A stretch of DNA of 64,000 nucleotides from Halapricum salinum (GCF_004799665.1 NZ_CP031310.1:1914887-1978886), one strand, 5' to 3'; counted from the stretch's first letter, positions 26,376-35,885 are shown. Made by a program: numbers and translations. The notes: generated by a model not told the origin, from the sequence alone.

Positions 26376-27157
26376 TGTGCCACCCCCTGCTCCCGCAGGA
26401 GCTCTGCGAGGTCCGCGGCCGTCTCGTCGGCGCTGCCCTCGTAGATGGTGGCCTCGCCCTCGCTCTCGGGTTCGTACAGCGAGGTCTGCTCGATCGGCGA
26501 GTCGAGGACGTCCGAATCGAGCCCGACGTCAGCCAGCGACTGCACGGCCAACTCCTTCTGCTGAGCCTGGCGAATCCCCCGCAGACTGGCGTAGCGCGGA
26601 TCGTTGATCCCGGTCTGGATCGTCAGCACGGCCGGCAGCTCGACGTCGGTGAGTTCCTCGACACCGCCTTCGAGTTCGCGGTGGACGGTCGCGACGTCGT
26701 CGCCGAGTTCGAGGTCGTTGACGACGGCGGCCCACTCCCAGCCCAATCGCGATGCAAGCGTCACGCCGGTCGCCCCGAAGGCGTCGTCACCGGCCTGCAC
26801 ACCGGAGAGGATCAGATCCGGCTCTTCGGTGGCGACGACTGCTTCCAGCAACTGGGCTTTCGTCCCCGGGTCGAGCAGGCCGGCCTCGGCGATCGCGTCG
26901 TCCCAGACCCGAATCGCCCGGTCGGCTCCCTTGGCCAGGGCCTGTCTGATGGTGTCCTCGGCGTCTTCGGGGCCGACGGTGACCGTGACGACTTCGACGT
27001 CCTCGCCCGCCTCGGCGATCTGGACCGCCTCCTCGATAGCGTACTCGTCCCACTCGTTGAGGTCGTAGGTCAGATACCGGTCGTCGATGGCGAGCCCGTC
27101 GACCTCGAACTCGTCGTCGACGGCGGCGACTTCCTTGACCGTTACCAGAATCTTCAT
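26372..27157 (-). CDS. etfB: Electron transfer flavoprotein beta subunit
   Basis: A 261-residue FixA/EtfB protein starting MKILVTVKEVAAVDDEF. Motifs are YDLNEWDEYAIEEAVQIAE, GPEDAEDTIRQALAKGADRAIRV, PDLILSGVQAGDDAFGATGVTLASRLG (nucleotide-binding loop) and LPAVLTIQTGINDPRYASLRGIRQA. The last is the recognition loop of EtfB. Its last four bases (ATGA) overlap the etfA start, so the two are coupled. A promoter is likely in the 67-base gap to the next upstream gene, where GTTAAG occurs about 30 bases before the start. Confidence 0.96.
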   Translation of the reverse strand: MKILVTVKEVAAVDDEFEVDGLAIDDRYLTYDLNEWDEYAIEEAVQIAEAGEDVEVVTVTVGPEDAEDTIRQALAKGADRAIRVWDDAIAEAGLLDPGTKAQLLEAVVATEEPDLILSGVQAGDDAFGATGVTLASRLGWEWAAVVNDLELGDDVATVHRELEGGVEELTDVELPAVLTIQTGINDPRYASLRGIRQAQQKELAVQSLADVGLDSDVLDSPIEQTSLYEPESEGEATIYEGSADETAADLAELLREQGVAQ

Positions 27158-27224
27158 GACAATTGATGACTGACGCTCGGCGCCCCGTTAAGCGTTTCCG
27201 AACTTCGAGTCCGTGGGTCGGCGT

Positions 27225-28418
27225 TTAGACGTCGGCGTCGTCGGATTCCTCGTCGGGGAACGAGATGAGGTTCTCGCGGCCGATTCTGAGTTTCTCGATG
27301 CGGCCGTCCTCGTCCATCGCCGACAGCAACTGCGAGACTTTGGCGTTGGACCACCCCGTTTCGGTGACGATGTTCGCCTGTTTCATCCGACCGCCGTTGG
27401 CTTCGAGCAGGCGCTCGACGCGCTCCTCGTCGCTCAGGAGTTCGACGTCGACCGGCTCCTCGTCCGCGGCGTCTTCGGACTGATCGTCCGCACTTGCGTC
27501 CCGTTCGGCCGCTTCGTCCGCACCCGTCGCTGTCTCTTCCGCTGTCGTCTCCTCGATGTCCGTCTCGGTCGCTGGTTCGTGATCGGGCTGTTCGGGGGCG
27601 GTGGGGGTCTCGTCTTCTGTGGATTCGTCTGCGGGAAGTAGCGGACCGTCCTGTCGGCGAACGACGTAGGCCACCGCGGCGAGCGCCCCGACGAGGACGA
27701 TGCCACCGACCGCGTACAACATCGTCCCCGTTCCCTCGACGTCGCCGTTACTGGGCGTGTCGGGCGGCGGGATCGGCGTGAAACTCACGTACGGTTCGTT
27801 CGCGCCGAACGTGTACGGTCCGTCCCACCTGAGCACACCGTCCTGGATGTTGGTACTCGCGCTGTTGAACTGATAGCCGTCCGGTCGCGTGAGGATCAGT
27901 GTCTCGTCCGTTGCGAGCCCGGACAGCAGCCGGTCGTCCGTCCGGAAGACGTCGTCGACAAATAGCTGGTCGCCCTGTCGATAGCCGAAGTTCGTCCACG
28001 TGAACGAGAGGACGAGCCGGCCGCGATCGGCGGTGGTGTTGACGCTGCGGGTCACGTCCGTGATCCGCATCGGTCGTCCCGTCGTGTCGCTGATGCGACT
28101 GCTGACCTCCTCGAACGCCGTCACCGACAGGAACTCGCCCTGCTCGAATCTGTCGGCGACGACGTCGAAGCCCTCGCGCTGGGAGTCGTTCGCCAGCGGA
28201 AACGAGACGGCGATGCCCCAGTCGGCGTTTCCGTTGGCCCGCATGTCGATCTGATAGGTCGTGTTCGACTCGAACCCGACAGCCGTCTCGACCGTCGACG
28301 TGCTGCCGTCGGCGGCGGTGGCTGGCGGCGGGGCGACCGTCGTGGCCATCGCTGGCCCGACCGTGAGGAGGAACGCCACCAGCGCGACGGCGAGGGAAGC
28401 GCGGGACCACGCGGGCAT
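27225..28418 (-). CDS. Membrane-anchored protein with C-terminal winged HTH
   Basis: A 397-residue protein: signal peptide (residues 1-25), an extracytoplasmic beta-rich domain of about 210 residues with several N-glycosylation sequons, one transmembrane span (about residues 238-258, MLYAVGGIVLVGALAAVAYVV), a highly acidic low-complexity linker, and a winged helix-turn-helix at the C-terminus (ANIVTETGWSNAKVSQLLSAMDEDGRIEKL). This domain order is that of a haloarchaeal family annotated DUF7345/DUF7343. It suggests a one-component transmembrane sensor regulator, with the HTH in the cytoplasm. Divergent from a secreted protein gene, with which it shares a 163-base promoter region. Confidence 0.82.
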   Translation of the reverse strand: MPAWSRASLAVALVAFLLTVGPAMATTVAPPPATAADGSTSTVETAVGFESNTTYQIDMRANGNADWGIAVSFPLANDSQREGFDVVADRFEQGEFLSVTAFEEVSSRISDTTGRPMRITDVTRSVNTTADRGRLVLSFTWTNFGYRQGDQLFVDDVFRTDDRLLSGLATDETLILTRPDGYQFNSASTNIQDGVLRWDGPYTFGANEPYVSFTPIPPPDTPSNGDVEGTGTMLYAVGGIVLVGALAAVAYVVRRQDGPLLPADESTEDETPTAPEQPDHEPATETDIEETTAEETATGADEAAERDASADDQSEDAADEEPVDVELLSDEERVERLLEANGGRMKQANIVTETGWSNAKVSQLLSAMDEDGRIEKLRIGRENLISFPDEESDDADV

Positions 28419-28458
28419 GATCTACGCTGAAATCGACACCCCTGGCGGAAAACCCTTT

Positions 28459-28502
28459 CTATAAGTAAAACGGGCGATAGCGGCGGTAAAACAAGTATAT
28501 AT
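28459..28502. promoter_or_regulatory. Divergent promoters
   Basis: On the plus strand TATATAT at 28496-28502 is a good TATA box for the secreted-protein gene starting at 28582, which implies a leader of about 50 bases. On the minus strand CTTATAG (28459-28465) lies 41-47 bases before the ATG at 28418 of the membrane HTH protein. The close back-to-back arrangement could let the HTH protein control both genes. Confidence 0.45.
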
Positions 28503-28581
28503 CCCTTTCTTACCGGGTCAGGCTGGGTGGGTGAAGGTAGGTGGATTTTTCCCCTCTCGGACAGTAGCGAGCCACACTAGG

Positions 28582-29856
28582 ATGTCCCCCCACTCCGCGC
28601 GCCGCCCGCTCGCCCTCCTCGTCGGGATCGTCCTCGTCGTCGGCGCCGTGCCTGTGCTGAGCAGTGGTGCGCTCTCGCCGCAGCCCTCGGACGTGACAGC
28701 CGACCCTGCTGCGAGTGCGGTTCCGCCGTCGATCGCCCAGTCCAACGAGACGACCAACTACCTCCAGGTTCCCGATGGCGATGTCCGGACGAGTTCCATC
28801 GAGCGTGCGTCGGTCGACGTCACTGCAGCGACGCGGATCGGAGCCGACGAACTGGAAGTTCAACTGGCCGTCGAGACGTTCCGGGAGCGATTCGATAGCG
28901 CCGAAACCGAGGCCAACCGGACCGCGGCCGTCCGCGACCTCGTCCAGTCGCTCGATCGACAGACCGAACAGCTCCAGCGCACGCAAGCCACGGAGCTCGA
29001 ACGCTACAACGACGGCGAGATCTCCAGCAAGCAATTTCTGAGCACGCTGGCTCGACTCGACGCGACCGCCGAGGAGATCCGCGCTGCCGCCGACGCGGTC
29101 GAGGCCGAAGAGGAGAACACGCTCGACTACACGACGCCGCCAGCGCTCGGCAATCGGCTCCGGAGTTTCGACGCTCGCCTGTTGCCGGTCGAAGGAAAGA
29201 TCAGAAACGTCGAACTCCAGTCGGCCGTTCAGGGGTCCACGCAGTCGCCACCGTTGTACGTCGAAACTGGTGATCGCGGGGTCGTATTGGCGACGATCGT
29301 CAACAACAACTACGCCCGCGAGGCGTTCAACAGCACCGCGTTCAACCCCGGCGGGCAGTCGAACCTGACGATCTATCGCGACGCGCTCGACCGGATGGAC
29401 GTCCTGTATCCGTGGACCATGGATCCCGCCAACCGCAACGGCGCGCCCCGAGTCGACACGCTCTGGAACACGTCGGTGTTCAGCGTCACGACCCAGCACC
29501 GCCACGGTTCGCTGAACGTCTTCCTCGACGCCTCGACGACCAACGTCTTCCGCGAGGACCAGACGCGCGACCTCGACGCCATCCCCTCCGAAACCGTCGC
29601 GACGAATACGTCCGTCATCGTCGAACTCTCGGTCAACACGACCCACGAGACGGGACCACTACGGGTCGATCTCACCCGGCCAGGCACGACCAGCCCCGTC
29701 GACGGTGAGGTCTACGTCGACGGAACCTTCGTCGGGACGACCGGGTCCGACGGGACGCTCTGGACCATCGACACCCGGGGCGAGACGACCGTCCGCGTCG
29801 AGACCGACGACGGCGTCCTCTCGGCACGGATCCCCGTCAACGCGACCGCGGGCTGA
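28582..29856 (+). CDS. Secreted haloarchaeal protein, DUF7096-like
   Basis: A 424-residue protein starting MSPHSARRPLALLVGIVLVVG at 28582, a Sec signal of about 30 residues. The mature part has a charged helical region (about residues 90-190, e.g. QSLDRQTEQLQRTQATELERY) likely to form a coiled coil. A beta-rich C-terminal portion follows, with NTTHETGPLRVDLTRPG, then EVYVDGTFVGTTGSDGTLW, a small carboxypeptidase-regulatory-like domain. Many N-x-S/T sequons suggest glycosylation. No C-terminal anchor is visible, so it is probably released or held by partners. It is followed 32 bases later by a pilin-like gene on the same strand. Confidence 0.72.
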   Translation: MSPHSARRPLALLVGIVLVVGAVPVLSSGALSPQPSDVTADPAASAVPPSIAQSNETTNYLQVPDGDVRTSSIERASVDVTAATRIGADELEVQLAVETFRERFDSAETEANRTAAVRDLVQSLDRQTEQLQRTQATELERYNDGEISSKQFLSTLARLDATAEEIRAAADAVEAEEENTLDYTTPPALGNRLRSFDARLLPVEGKIRNVELQSAVQGSTQSPPLYVETGDRGVVLATIVNNNYAREAFNSTAFNPGGQSNLTIYRDALDRMDVLYPWTMDPANRNGAPRVDTLWNTSVFSVTTQHRHGSLNVFLDASTTNVFREDQTRDLDAIPSETVATNTSVIVELSVNTTHETGPLRVDLTRPGTTSPVDGEVYVDGTFVGTTGSDGTLWTIDTRGETTVRVETDDGVLSARIPVNATAG

Positions 29857-29888
29857 GATTCAAATACGATCCCGCCCCACCCGGGGGC

Positions 29889-30350
29889 GTGACCCGCGCA
29901 CTCTCGCCCGTCCTCGGCACCGTCCTGTTGCTCGCGATCACCGTCGCCCTCGCTGGAACGGTTGGTCTCGTCGTCTTCGAGGACGCCGCCGCCGAACCGA
30001 GTCCACGAACGACCTTCTCGCTCAGTGCCGACGCCGCGGCCGATCGGATCGTCCTCACACACGAGGGCGGCGACACGCTCTCGACGACCGATCTCACGAT
30101 TCGGGTAGCAGTCGACGGCGACCCCATCCACCATCAGCCCCCGGTTCCCTTCTTCGCCGCCAGTGGATTCCACGGCGGGCCGATCGGGCCGTTCAATCCC
30201 GCCACCGATCCCGAGTGGTCAGCCGGTGAGGACGCCGGATTCGAACTCGCGAGCACGAACGCGCCGTTGCTCGATCCGGGGGACGCGGTCGAAGTGACGA
30301 TATCGAGCGAAGGGAGTGTGATCGCCCGTCTCGAGACGACTGCAACGTGA
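29889..30350 (+). CDS. Type IV pilin-like protein
   Basis: A 153-residue protein using a GTG start at 29889. MTRALSPVLGTVLLLAITVALAGTVG is the archaeal class III signal (a short basic leader followed by SPVLGTVLLLAITV) recognised by PibD prepilin peptidase in the DUF1628/archaeal pilin N-terminal group. The mature domain (RIVLTHEGGDTLSTTDLTIRV) is a beta-sandwich common to these pilins. It is likely co-transcribed with the secreted protein before it. No pilus assembly ATPase is nearby, so it would depend on a machine elsewhere; it may function as a minor pilin. Confidence 0.85.
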   Translation: MTRALSPVLGTVLLLAITVALAGTVGLVVFEDAAAEPSPRTTFSLSADAAADRIVLTHEGGDTLSTTDLTIRVAVDGDPIHHQPPVPFFAASGFHGGPIGPFNPATDPEWSAGEDAGFELASTNAPLLDPGDAVEVTISSEGSVIARLETTAT

Positions 30351-30379
30351 AACGATTCGCCCTGCTCGTCGTATGCTCA

Positions 30380-31000
30380 CTATTCCGGGATCGTCGCCAC
30401 CGTCGTGATCGCCCGCGGACTGCCTGGCCGCGCCTGCTGGATGTGGTGCTCGAACTCGGTGAAACCGGCCTCGCGGAACATCCGGTCGGCTTCCGCCTCG
30501 TCGTAGAACAGCATGATGGCGTCGGCCATCTTCTGGAAGAGGGTGTTGTTGGGGTAGTCGGGGCCGACGATCAGGACTCTCCCACCGGGTTTCGTGATGC
30601 GACGGATCTCTTCGAGGGCGTCGACGGGGTTGGGCCAGTACTCGATCGATCCAGAGGACCAGACCACGTCGAAGCTGTCGTCTCTGAACGGGAGTCGTTC
30701 TGCGTCCCCGCGATGGAACTTCACGGGACCGCCTCTCCCGAACTTCGCGTAGGCCTTTTCGAGCTGGTGAGCGCTCTGGTCGAGCCCGTAGACGGTGTCG
30801 ACCTGTGCGAGCAGTCCCTCGGTGGCGAAGCCGGTGCCACAGCCGACGTCGAGAATCTTCTCGTCGCCGTCGAGTTCGAGCCAGCCGATGGCTTCGTCGC
30901 GCATCGCTTCGTTCCAGATGAAGGGGTTGATCCGGTCGTACACCTGCGAGAGGTACTTGTAGAAGATCCGTGCCCGACCCTTGTGTTCGAGGATGCCCAT
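30380..31000 (-). CDS. Class I SAM methyltransferase, UbiE/menaquinone type
   Basis: A 206-residue methyltransferase. The SAM-binding motif I is ILDVGCGTGFATEGLL (residues about 49-64), motif II acidic residue in VYGLDQSAHQLEKA, then FHRGDAERLPFRDDSFDVVWSSGSIEYWPNP and GGRVLIVGPDYPNNTLF. The N-terminus (ARIFYKYLSQVYDRINPFIWNEAMRDE) resembles membrane-substrate enzymes such as MPBQ/MSBQ and demethylmenaquinone methyltransferases, so a quinone or other lipid acceptor is likely. It is divergent from the ATP synthase operon, with 102 bases between the start codons. Confidence 0.85.
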   Translation of the reverse strand: MGILEHKGRARIFYKYLSQVYDRINPFIWNEAMRDEAIGWLELDGDEKILDVGCGTGFATEGLLAQVDTVYGLDQSAHQLEKAYAKFGRGGPVKFHRGDAERLPFRDDSFDVVWSSGSIEYWPNPVDALEEIRRITKPGGRVLIVGPDYPNNTLFQKMADAIMLFYDEAEADRMFREAGFTEFEHHIQQARPGSPRAITTVATIPE

Positions 31001-31065
31001 CGGGCACGACTTGGTGCTTGGGTGGCATAATCCCCCGGATTTGAGCGAGGGGACTTCGCAACTAC

Positions 31066-31073
31066 CATATAGG
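31066..31073 (+). promoter_or_regulatory. Promoter of the ATP synthase operon
   Basis: CATATAGG lies 30-37 bases before the atpH ATG at 31103 and is the only TATA-like element in the 102-base space shared with the divergent methyltransferase gene. It predicts a nearly leaderless start for the whole atp operon; a second promoter may exist before atpK in the 206-base gap. Confidence 0.5.
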
Positions 31074-31102
31074 CCCTGGCGTTACGAGCAGACGACTAGA
31101 CA

Positions 31103-31435
31103 ATGCCACGGGAACAGGTTCTGAGGGACATCAAGTCGGCCGAAGACGAGGCCGAGAAGATCGTCGCCAACGCCGAGGCCGACCGCGAGCAACGCATCGA
31201 AGAGGCTCGCGAGCGGGCCGAAGAGATCCGTGCGGAGGCCCGCGAGGAGGCCGAGGAGATGGCCGAACAGCGGCTCGCCGAGGCGCGCGAGGAGATCGAA
31301 GACGAGCGCGACCGCATCATCGAAGAGGGTGAGCAGGAGTGTGAGCGCCTCGAGTCGCGTGCCGAAGCGCGCGTCGACGAGGTCGTCGAGAACGTGGTGA
31401 CACGCTTCGAGGAGGAGGTGCATGCTCAGACCTGA
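31103..31435 (+). CDS. atpH: A-type ATP synthase subunit H
   Basis: A 110-residue all-helical protein. From residue 10 it is an unbroken right-handed coiled coil rich in Glu, Ala and Arg (e.g. EDEAEKIVANAEADREQRIEEA), the pattern of the AhaH/subunit G stalk, which pairs with subunit E as the peripheral stator. It is the first gene of the operon and its last 14 bases overlap atpI. Confidence 0.88.
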   Translation: MPREQVLRDIKSAEDEAEKIVANAEADREQRIEEARERAEEIRAEAREEAEEMAEQRLAEAREEIEDERDRIIEEGEQECERLESRAEARVDEVVENVVTRFEEEVHAQT

Positions 31436-33734
31436 GCGGATGAGCCGGGTGTCGATCACCGGCTCACAACGCGTCATGGACGACGTGATCGAGGCCGCCC
31501 ACAGCCTCGACCTGCTCCACATCAGTGAATACACCAACGAGATCGACGGCTTCGATCCCGGCAGCCCGATCGAGGGTGCCGACTCGGCTTCGAAGAAACT
31601 CGTGACGGTCCGCTCGCTCAAGAGTATCCTCGGAGTCGAGGAGGACTACGAGGGGCCGACACACGTCGTCGAGGACGACGAACTCGAAACGGAACTCGAA
31701 GACGTCCGCCAGGAGGTCAACGAACTCGACGACCGCCGCGACGAGATCGACGCCGAGATCCGCGAGATCGAAGAGGATATCGAACAGCTGGAAGTGTTCG
31801 TCGACCTGGGAATCGATCTCGACCTGCTCGCCGGCTACGACTCGCTGGAAGTCGCCGTCGGTGAGGGCGACGCTACCGAGGTCGACGCCGCACTCGCAGA
31901 CAGCGAGATCGAGCAGTACGCCGTCGAGAGCGGCGAGGACGCGGTCGCTGTCTTCGCCCGCACCGACGATCGCGACCCCCTCGAAGAAGCGCTCGTGGGT
32001 GCGACGTTCGCTGCCGTCGAGATCCCTGAGGCGTCGGGTGATCCCGCGGCGTACATTTCCCAGCGCCGACAGCGCAAAGACGAGCTCGAAGACGAATTCG
32101 AAGACGTCGAGGACGAACTCGAAGACCTCGAAGAGGAGGTCGGCGGGTTCCTCCTGGCAGCCGAGGAACAACTCACGATCGACGTCGAAAAGCGCGAAGC
32201 GCCGCTGTCCTTTGCGACGACGAAGAACGCCTTCGTCGCCGAGGGGTGGCTGCCGACCGAGGACGTCGAGACGCTTCGGACCACCCTCGAAGAGGCTGCC
32301 GGTGGCAGCGTCGAGGTCGAGGAACTCGAGCGAGCCGAGTACGACGAGGACGGCCACGTCGAACACACCGAGGAGGTCGAAGGCGACTCGGGGTCGTCCG
32401 GTGGGCCGCCAGGCGGCGGTGACGTCGACCGGACCGACGGGCCGATCGCCCGGGAGATGGCCGACGAAGAAGAGCAGCCCGAAGCGGCGGCCGACGGCGG
32501 GTACGTCCCGCTGGCCGACGACAGTCCGCCGGTCGTTCAGGACAATCCGCGTGGCGTCAAGCCGTTCCAGGCGCTGGTCGACGTGATCAACCGCCCGAAG
32601 TACACGGAACTCGACCCCACCGTGGTCCTGTTCCTGACGTTCCCGGCCTTCTTCGGGTTCATGATCGGCGACGTCGGCTACGGAATCCTGTACCTCGGGA
32701 TGGGCTACTGGATCGTCTCGAACTCCGAGAGCGACGTGGTCAAGAGCCTCGGCGGCATCGCGATGTGGGCAGGGGCGTTCACGGCCATCTTCGGCGTCCT
32801 CTACGGGGAGTTCTTCGGGTTACACCAGTTCGGCTACATCCTCTGGGGAACCGACAGCGCGACCGGTATCATCGACATCGGCGGCGCACCGATCCACAAG
32901 GGCTTGCAGCCCCACTACATCGCCTACGCCCAGGCGTGGCTGCTGGTGAGCGTCATCGCCGGCGTCCTCCACCTCGTCGTGGGTCGGGTCTTCGACTTCT
33001 TCAACAAACTCCATCACGGCGTCGTCGAGGCGTTCGTCGAGAGCGGTTCGTGGATCATGATGACCGCTGGGCTGTGGGTCTGGATCTTCAGCACCCATCT
33101 CACGGGTCCCAAGCCCGACTTCATGTTCTACGTGTTCTCCGCGAAGGAGACGACGATTCCGTTCCTCACCGATCCGGCGACGGGCGAAACGCTGGTGACC
33201 ACCAAGGACATGGTGGCGCTTCCGCTCGGATTCACCGGTTTCCCCGAGACTGTCGGGTTCGTCGGGCTGGCGGCGTTCTTCGTCGGGCTCGCGCTGGCCA
33301 TCTACGCCGAGGGCGGCATCGCGCTGATCGAGAGCGTCACCCAGGCGTTCGGCCACGTCGTCTCTTACACCCGGATCGCGGCCGTTCTGCTGGCGAAAGC
33401 CGGGATGGCGCTGGCGGTGAATCTGCTGGTGTTCGGAGCCTATCGAGAAGGCGGTGAGTTCCACCTCATCTTCTTCAGCGACGGCGTCCACGGCGACGTG
33501 CTCTTCCAGGGCCTGCTGAACCTCGACGGCCCAGTCGGGCTGGTCTTCGGTGTGCTCTTCGGAGTCGTCGTGCTCCTGTTGGGCCACCTGCTCGTGCTCG
33601 TGCTGGGGATCACCAGCGCCGGCCTGCAGGCGGTCCGCCTGGAGTACGTCGAGTTCTTCGGGAAGTTCTACGAGGGTGGCGGCACAGTCTACAACCCCTT
33701 CGGCTACGAGCGAACCTACACGGCCGAGGAGTAA
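31422..33734 (+). CDS. atpI: A-type ATP synthase subunit I (subunit a)
   Basis: A 770-residue membrane subunit. MLRPERMSRVSITGSQRVMDDV is the conserved archaeal start. Residues 1-310 are cytoplasmic with long coiled coils (DDRRDEIDAEIREIEEDIEQLE). A Gly/acidic linker (residues about 325-350) joins them to eight membrane spans that begin at LFLTFPAFFGFMIGDVGYGIL. The proton half-channel region includes FGHVVSYTRIAAVLLAKAGMA with the essential Arg. The stalk binds H and E, and the membrane part carries ions to the K ring. The linker and total length are at the long end for the family, consistent with haloarchaeal acid enrichment. Confidence 0.96.
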   Translation: MLRPERMSRVSITGSQRVMDDVIEAAHSLDLLHISEYTNEIDGFDPGSPIEGADSASKKLVTVRSLKSILGVEEDYEGPTHVVEDDELETELEDVRQEVNELDDRRDEIDAEIREIEEDIEQLEVFVDLGIDLDLLAGYDSLEVAVGEGDATEVDAALADSEIEQYAVESGEDAVAVFARTDDRDPLEEALVGATFAAVEIPEASGDPAAYISQRRQRKDELEDEFEDVEDELEDLEEEVGGFLLAAEEQLTIDVEKREAPLSFATTKNAFVAEGWLPTEDVETLRTTLEEAAGGSVEVEELERAEYDEDGHVEHTEEVEGDSGSSGGPPGGGDVDRTDGPIAREMADEEEQPEAAADGGYVPLADDSPPVVQDNPRGVKPFQALVDVINRPKYTELDPTVVLFLTFPAFFGFMIGDVGYGILYLGMGYWIVSNSESDVVKSLGGIAMWAGAFTAIFGVLYGEFFGLHQFGYILWGTDSATGIIDIGGAPIHKGLQPHYIAYAQAWLLVSVIAGVLHLVVGRVFDFFNKLHHGVVEAFVESGSWIMMTAGLWVWIFSTHLTGPKPDFMFYVFSAKETTIPFLTDPATGETLVTTKDMVALPLGFTGFPETVGFVGLAAFFVGLALAIYAEGGIALIESVTQAFGHVVSYTRIAAVLLAKAGMALAVNLLVFGAYREGGEFHLIFFSDGVHGDVLFQGLLNLDGPVGLVFGVLFGVVVLLLGHLLVLVLGITSAGLQAVRLEYVEFFGKFYEGGGTVYNPFGYERTYTAEE

Positions 33735-33940
33735 TCCGTCACCACCGGAAATTGTTGCACCAATTGGTGTGATATCTCTTCGCACGAGGTCGTGATAACT
33801 GGTCACATCCGGGGAGTCGAGACGCCGTAAAACGGCCGGACAGCGTGCTGACGAACTGTTTTGGGAAGCTTTATGGGGACTCTGTGGTGAGTAGCAACCG
33901 TTCGGATACGCGAACAGCGGTCGGAGGCACGAATCCAACC

Positions 33941-34198
33941 ATGATTGAACCTACCCAGATACTGAGCGTTGCACTGCAGCTCCAAGGAAACCCTGAGCCA
34001 GCGATCCCCGGTGCCGCTGCCGCGGCGCTGGCCGTCGGACTCGCGGCACTGGGCGCCGGCTACGCCGAGCGTGGCATCGGTGCCGCCGCTGTCGGGGCGA
34101 TCGCCGAGGACGACGACATGTTCGGCCGGGGCCTGATTCTGACGGTCCTGCCGGAGACACTCGTCATTCTCGCGCTCGTCGTCGTGTTCATCACATAA
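33941..34198 (+). CDS. atpK: A-type ATP synthase subunit K (rotor c subunit)
   Basis: An 85-residue proteolipid. The ATG at 33941 gives MIEPTQILSVALQ; upstream codons of the longer frame are unlike the family. It has a single helical hairpin: AIPGAAAAALAVGLAALGAGYAE (helix 1) and GLILTVLPETLVILALVVVFIT (helix 2). The ion-binding carboxylate is Glu72 in LPETLVIL. Short hydrophilic residues precede helix 1; there is no duplicated hairpin. A 206-base gap before it, the largest in the operon, contains GCTTTATGG and may hold an extra promoter that raises rotor-subunit output, since many copies are needed per complex. Confidence 0.93.
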   Translation: MIEPTQILSVALQLQGNPEPAIPGAAAAALAVGLAALGAGYAERGIGAAAVGAIAEDDDMFGRGLILTVLPETLVILALVVVFIT

Positions 34199-34224
34199 TC
34201 GCCCCTCCCTCTCGTCACACATTC

Positions 34225-34812
34225 ATGAGTCTAGACAGCGTAACAGAGGACATCAGAGAACAAGCCCGCGCACGTGCGGAGGAAATTAGATCCGAGGGCG
34301 AAGCCGAGGCCGAAGAGATCATCTCAGAGGCCGAGGCCGAGGCCGAAGAGATCCACGAGCAGCGCGAACGCGAGGTCGAACGCCAGATCGAGCAGGAGCG
34401 CGACCAGCGACTCTCCAGTGCGAATCTCGAAGCCAAACAGAAACGGCTGGCGACTCGCCGGGAACTGCTCCAGCAGGTCCGCGACGACGTCGAAGCCGCG
34501 CTGGTCGACCTCGATGGGGACACTCGAGAGGAACTGACACGCGAACTGCTGGCGGCGGCTGCCACCGAGTTCGAGGACGCAGATACCGTCGAGGTGTACG
34601 GCCGAGCCGACGACCAGGACCTCATCGAATCGATTCTCTCCGAGTACGAGAACTTCGAGTACGGCGGCGAGACTGACTGTCTCGGCGGTGTCGTCGTCGA
34701 GAGTGACGCCTCGCGCGTCAGAGTCGACAACACGTTCGACTCCGTGCTCGAAGATGTCTGGCAGGAATCGCTCCGCGAAATCAGTGCCGACCTGTTCGAC
34801 GAGGAGCAATGA
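34225..34812 (+). CDS. atpE: A-type ATP synthase subunit E
   Basis: A 195-residue stator subunit. The first 105 residues are a long charged helix (EEIRSEGEAEAEEIISEAE and similar) that forms a two-stranded stalk with AtpH. The C-terminal globular domain (VEVYGRADDQDLIESIL, then CLGGVVVESDASRVRVDNTFDSVLE) caps the catalytic head. The stop overlaps the atpC start by four bases (ATGA). Confidence 0.94.
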   Translation: MSLDSVTEDIREQARARAEEIRSEGEAEAEEIISEAEAEAEEIHEQREREVERQIEQERDQRLSSANLEAKQKRLATRRELLQQVRDDVEAALVDLDGDTREELTRELLAAAATEFEDADTVEVYGRADDQDLIESILSEYENFEYGGETDCLGGVVVESDASRVRVDNTFDSVLEDVWQESLREISADLFDEEQ

Positions 34813-35885
34813 GCGCACGGTACGGCGACCGCACCGGCGAAGCGAGCAACTACGAGTACGTGACCGCTCGGGTCAGTGCTCGGCGAGCGGCGCTGTTCGA
34901 CGAGGACGACTACCGGAAACTCGTCCGTATGGGAACCAGCGAGATCGCGCGGTTCATGGAAGAGACCGAGTACAAGCGTGAGATGAACGAACTCGGCTCG
35001 CGCTACGACGGGGTCGACCTCATCGAATACGCGCTGAATCGCAACCTCGCCAAGCACTTCAACGATCTCTTGCGGTGGGCCGACGGTCGGCTGTACGACT
35101 ACATCGCCCGCTATCTCCGAAAGTTCGACGCCTGGAACGTCAAGACGGCGCTCCGTGGCATTTACTCGGAGGCCGGTGCAGACGCGATCAAGTCCGATTA
35201 CATCCGGGCCGGTGAGTTCGACGACGAACTGCTGGACCGGCTGGCGGCTGCCGACTCGATCGAGGCAGCTATCGACTTGCTCGATTCGACGCTGTTCGGC
35301 GACGCCCTGGAGGCGGCCTACGAGGACTACGAGCAGACCGATCTGCTCGTGCCGCTCGAAAACGCCGTCGATCGGGTGTTTTTCGAGGACATCGACGAAG
35401 GGCTCCCGTCACGAGAGCGTGCCAGTCGGGCGACAGAGCTGTACATCGATTACATCACCGCCGAGATCGACTTCCGGAACGCACGGAACGCCCTGCGGAT
35501 CGCCCGCAGTGGCGCCGACATGGATCCGGCGGCCTACTACATCGACGGCGGCGAGCTGTTCGACGCAGAGGAGCTTCGCCAGCTCGTCGCCAACCAGGAA
35601 CAGCTCGTCGAGCACATCCGCCAGAGCAGTTACGGCGGGGAGCTGTCGGCGGCGCTGACGGCGCTCGAGGAGGCCGACGATCTGATCCAGTTCGGTCACG
35701 CGCTCGACGCCGCACTGCTGGAGTTCGCCGACACGCTGGCAAATCGCTATCCCACGTCGATCTGTTCGGTCCTGTCGTATATCCTCGCCAAGGAACGTGA
35801 GGTAGACAACATTCGGGCGATCGCTCGCGGCCGTGAGGCCGAGCTGTCGCCCGAGGAGATCGAGACGGAGCTGGTGATGCTATGA
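34809..35885 (+). CDS. atpC: A-type ATP synthase subunit C
   Basis: A 358-residue funnel-shaped subunit (homologue of V-ATPase subunit d) that couples the central stalk to the K ring. Conserved features: ANYEYVTARVSARRAALFDEDDY-type start (here SNYEYVTARVSARRAALF), LVRMGTSEIARFMEETEY, LRWADGRLYDYIARYLRKFDAWNVKTALRG, and the C-terminal ILAKEREVDNIRAIARGREA. It overlaps its neighbours on both sides by four bases. Confidence 0.95.
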   Translation: MSARYGDRTGEASNYEYVTARVSARRAALFDEDDYRKLVRMGTSEIARFMEETEYKREMNELGSRYDGVDLIEYALNRNLAKHFNDLLRWADGRLYDYIARYLRKFDAWNVKTALRGIYSEAGADAIKSDYIRAGEFDDELLDRLAAADSIEAAIDLLDSTLFGDALEAAYEDYEQTDLLVPLENAVDRVFFEDIDEGLPSRERASRATELYIDYITAEIDFRNARNALRIARSGADMDPAAYYIDGGELFDAEELRQLVANQEQLVEHIRQSSYGGELSAALTALEEADDLIQFGHALDAALLEFADTLANRYPTSICSVLSYILAKEREVDNIRAIARGREAELSPEEIETELVML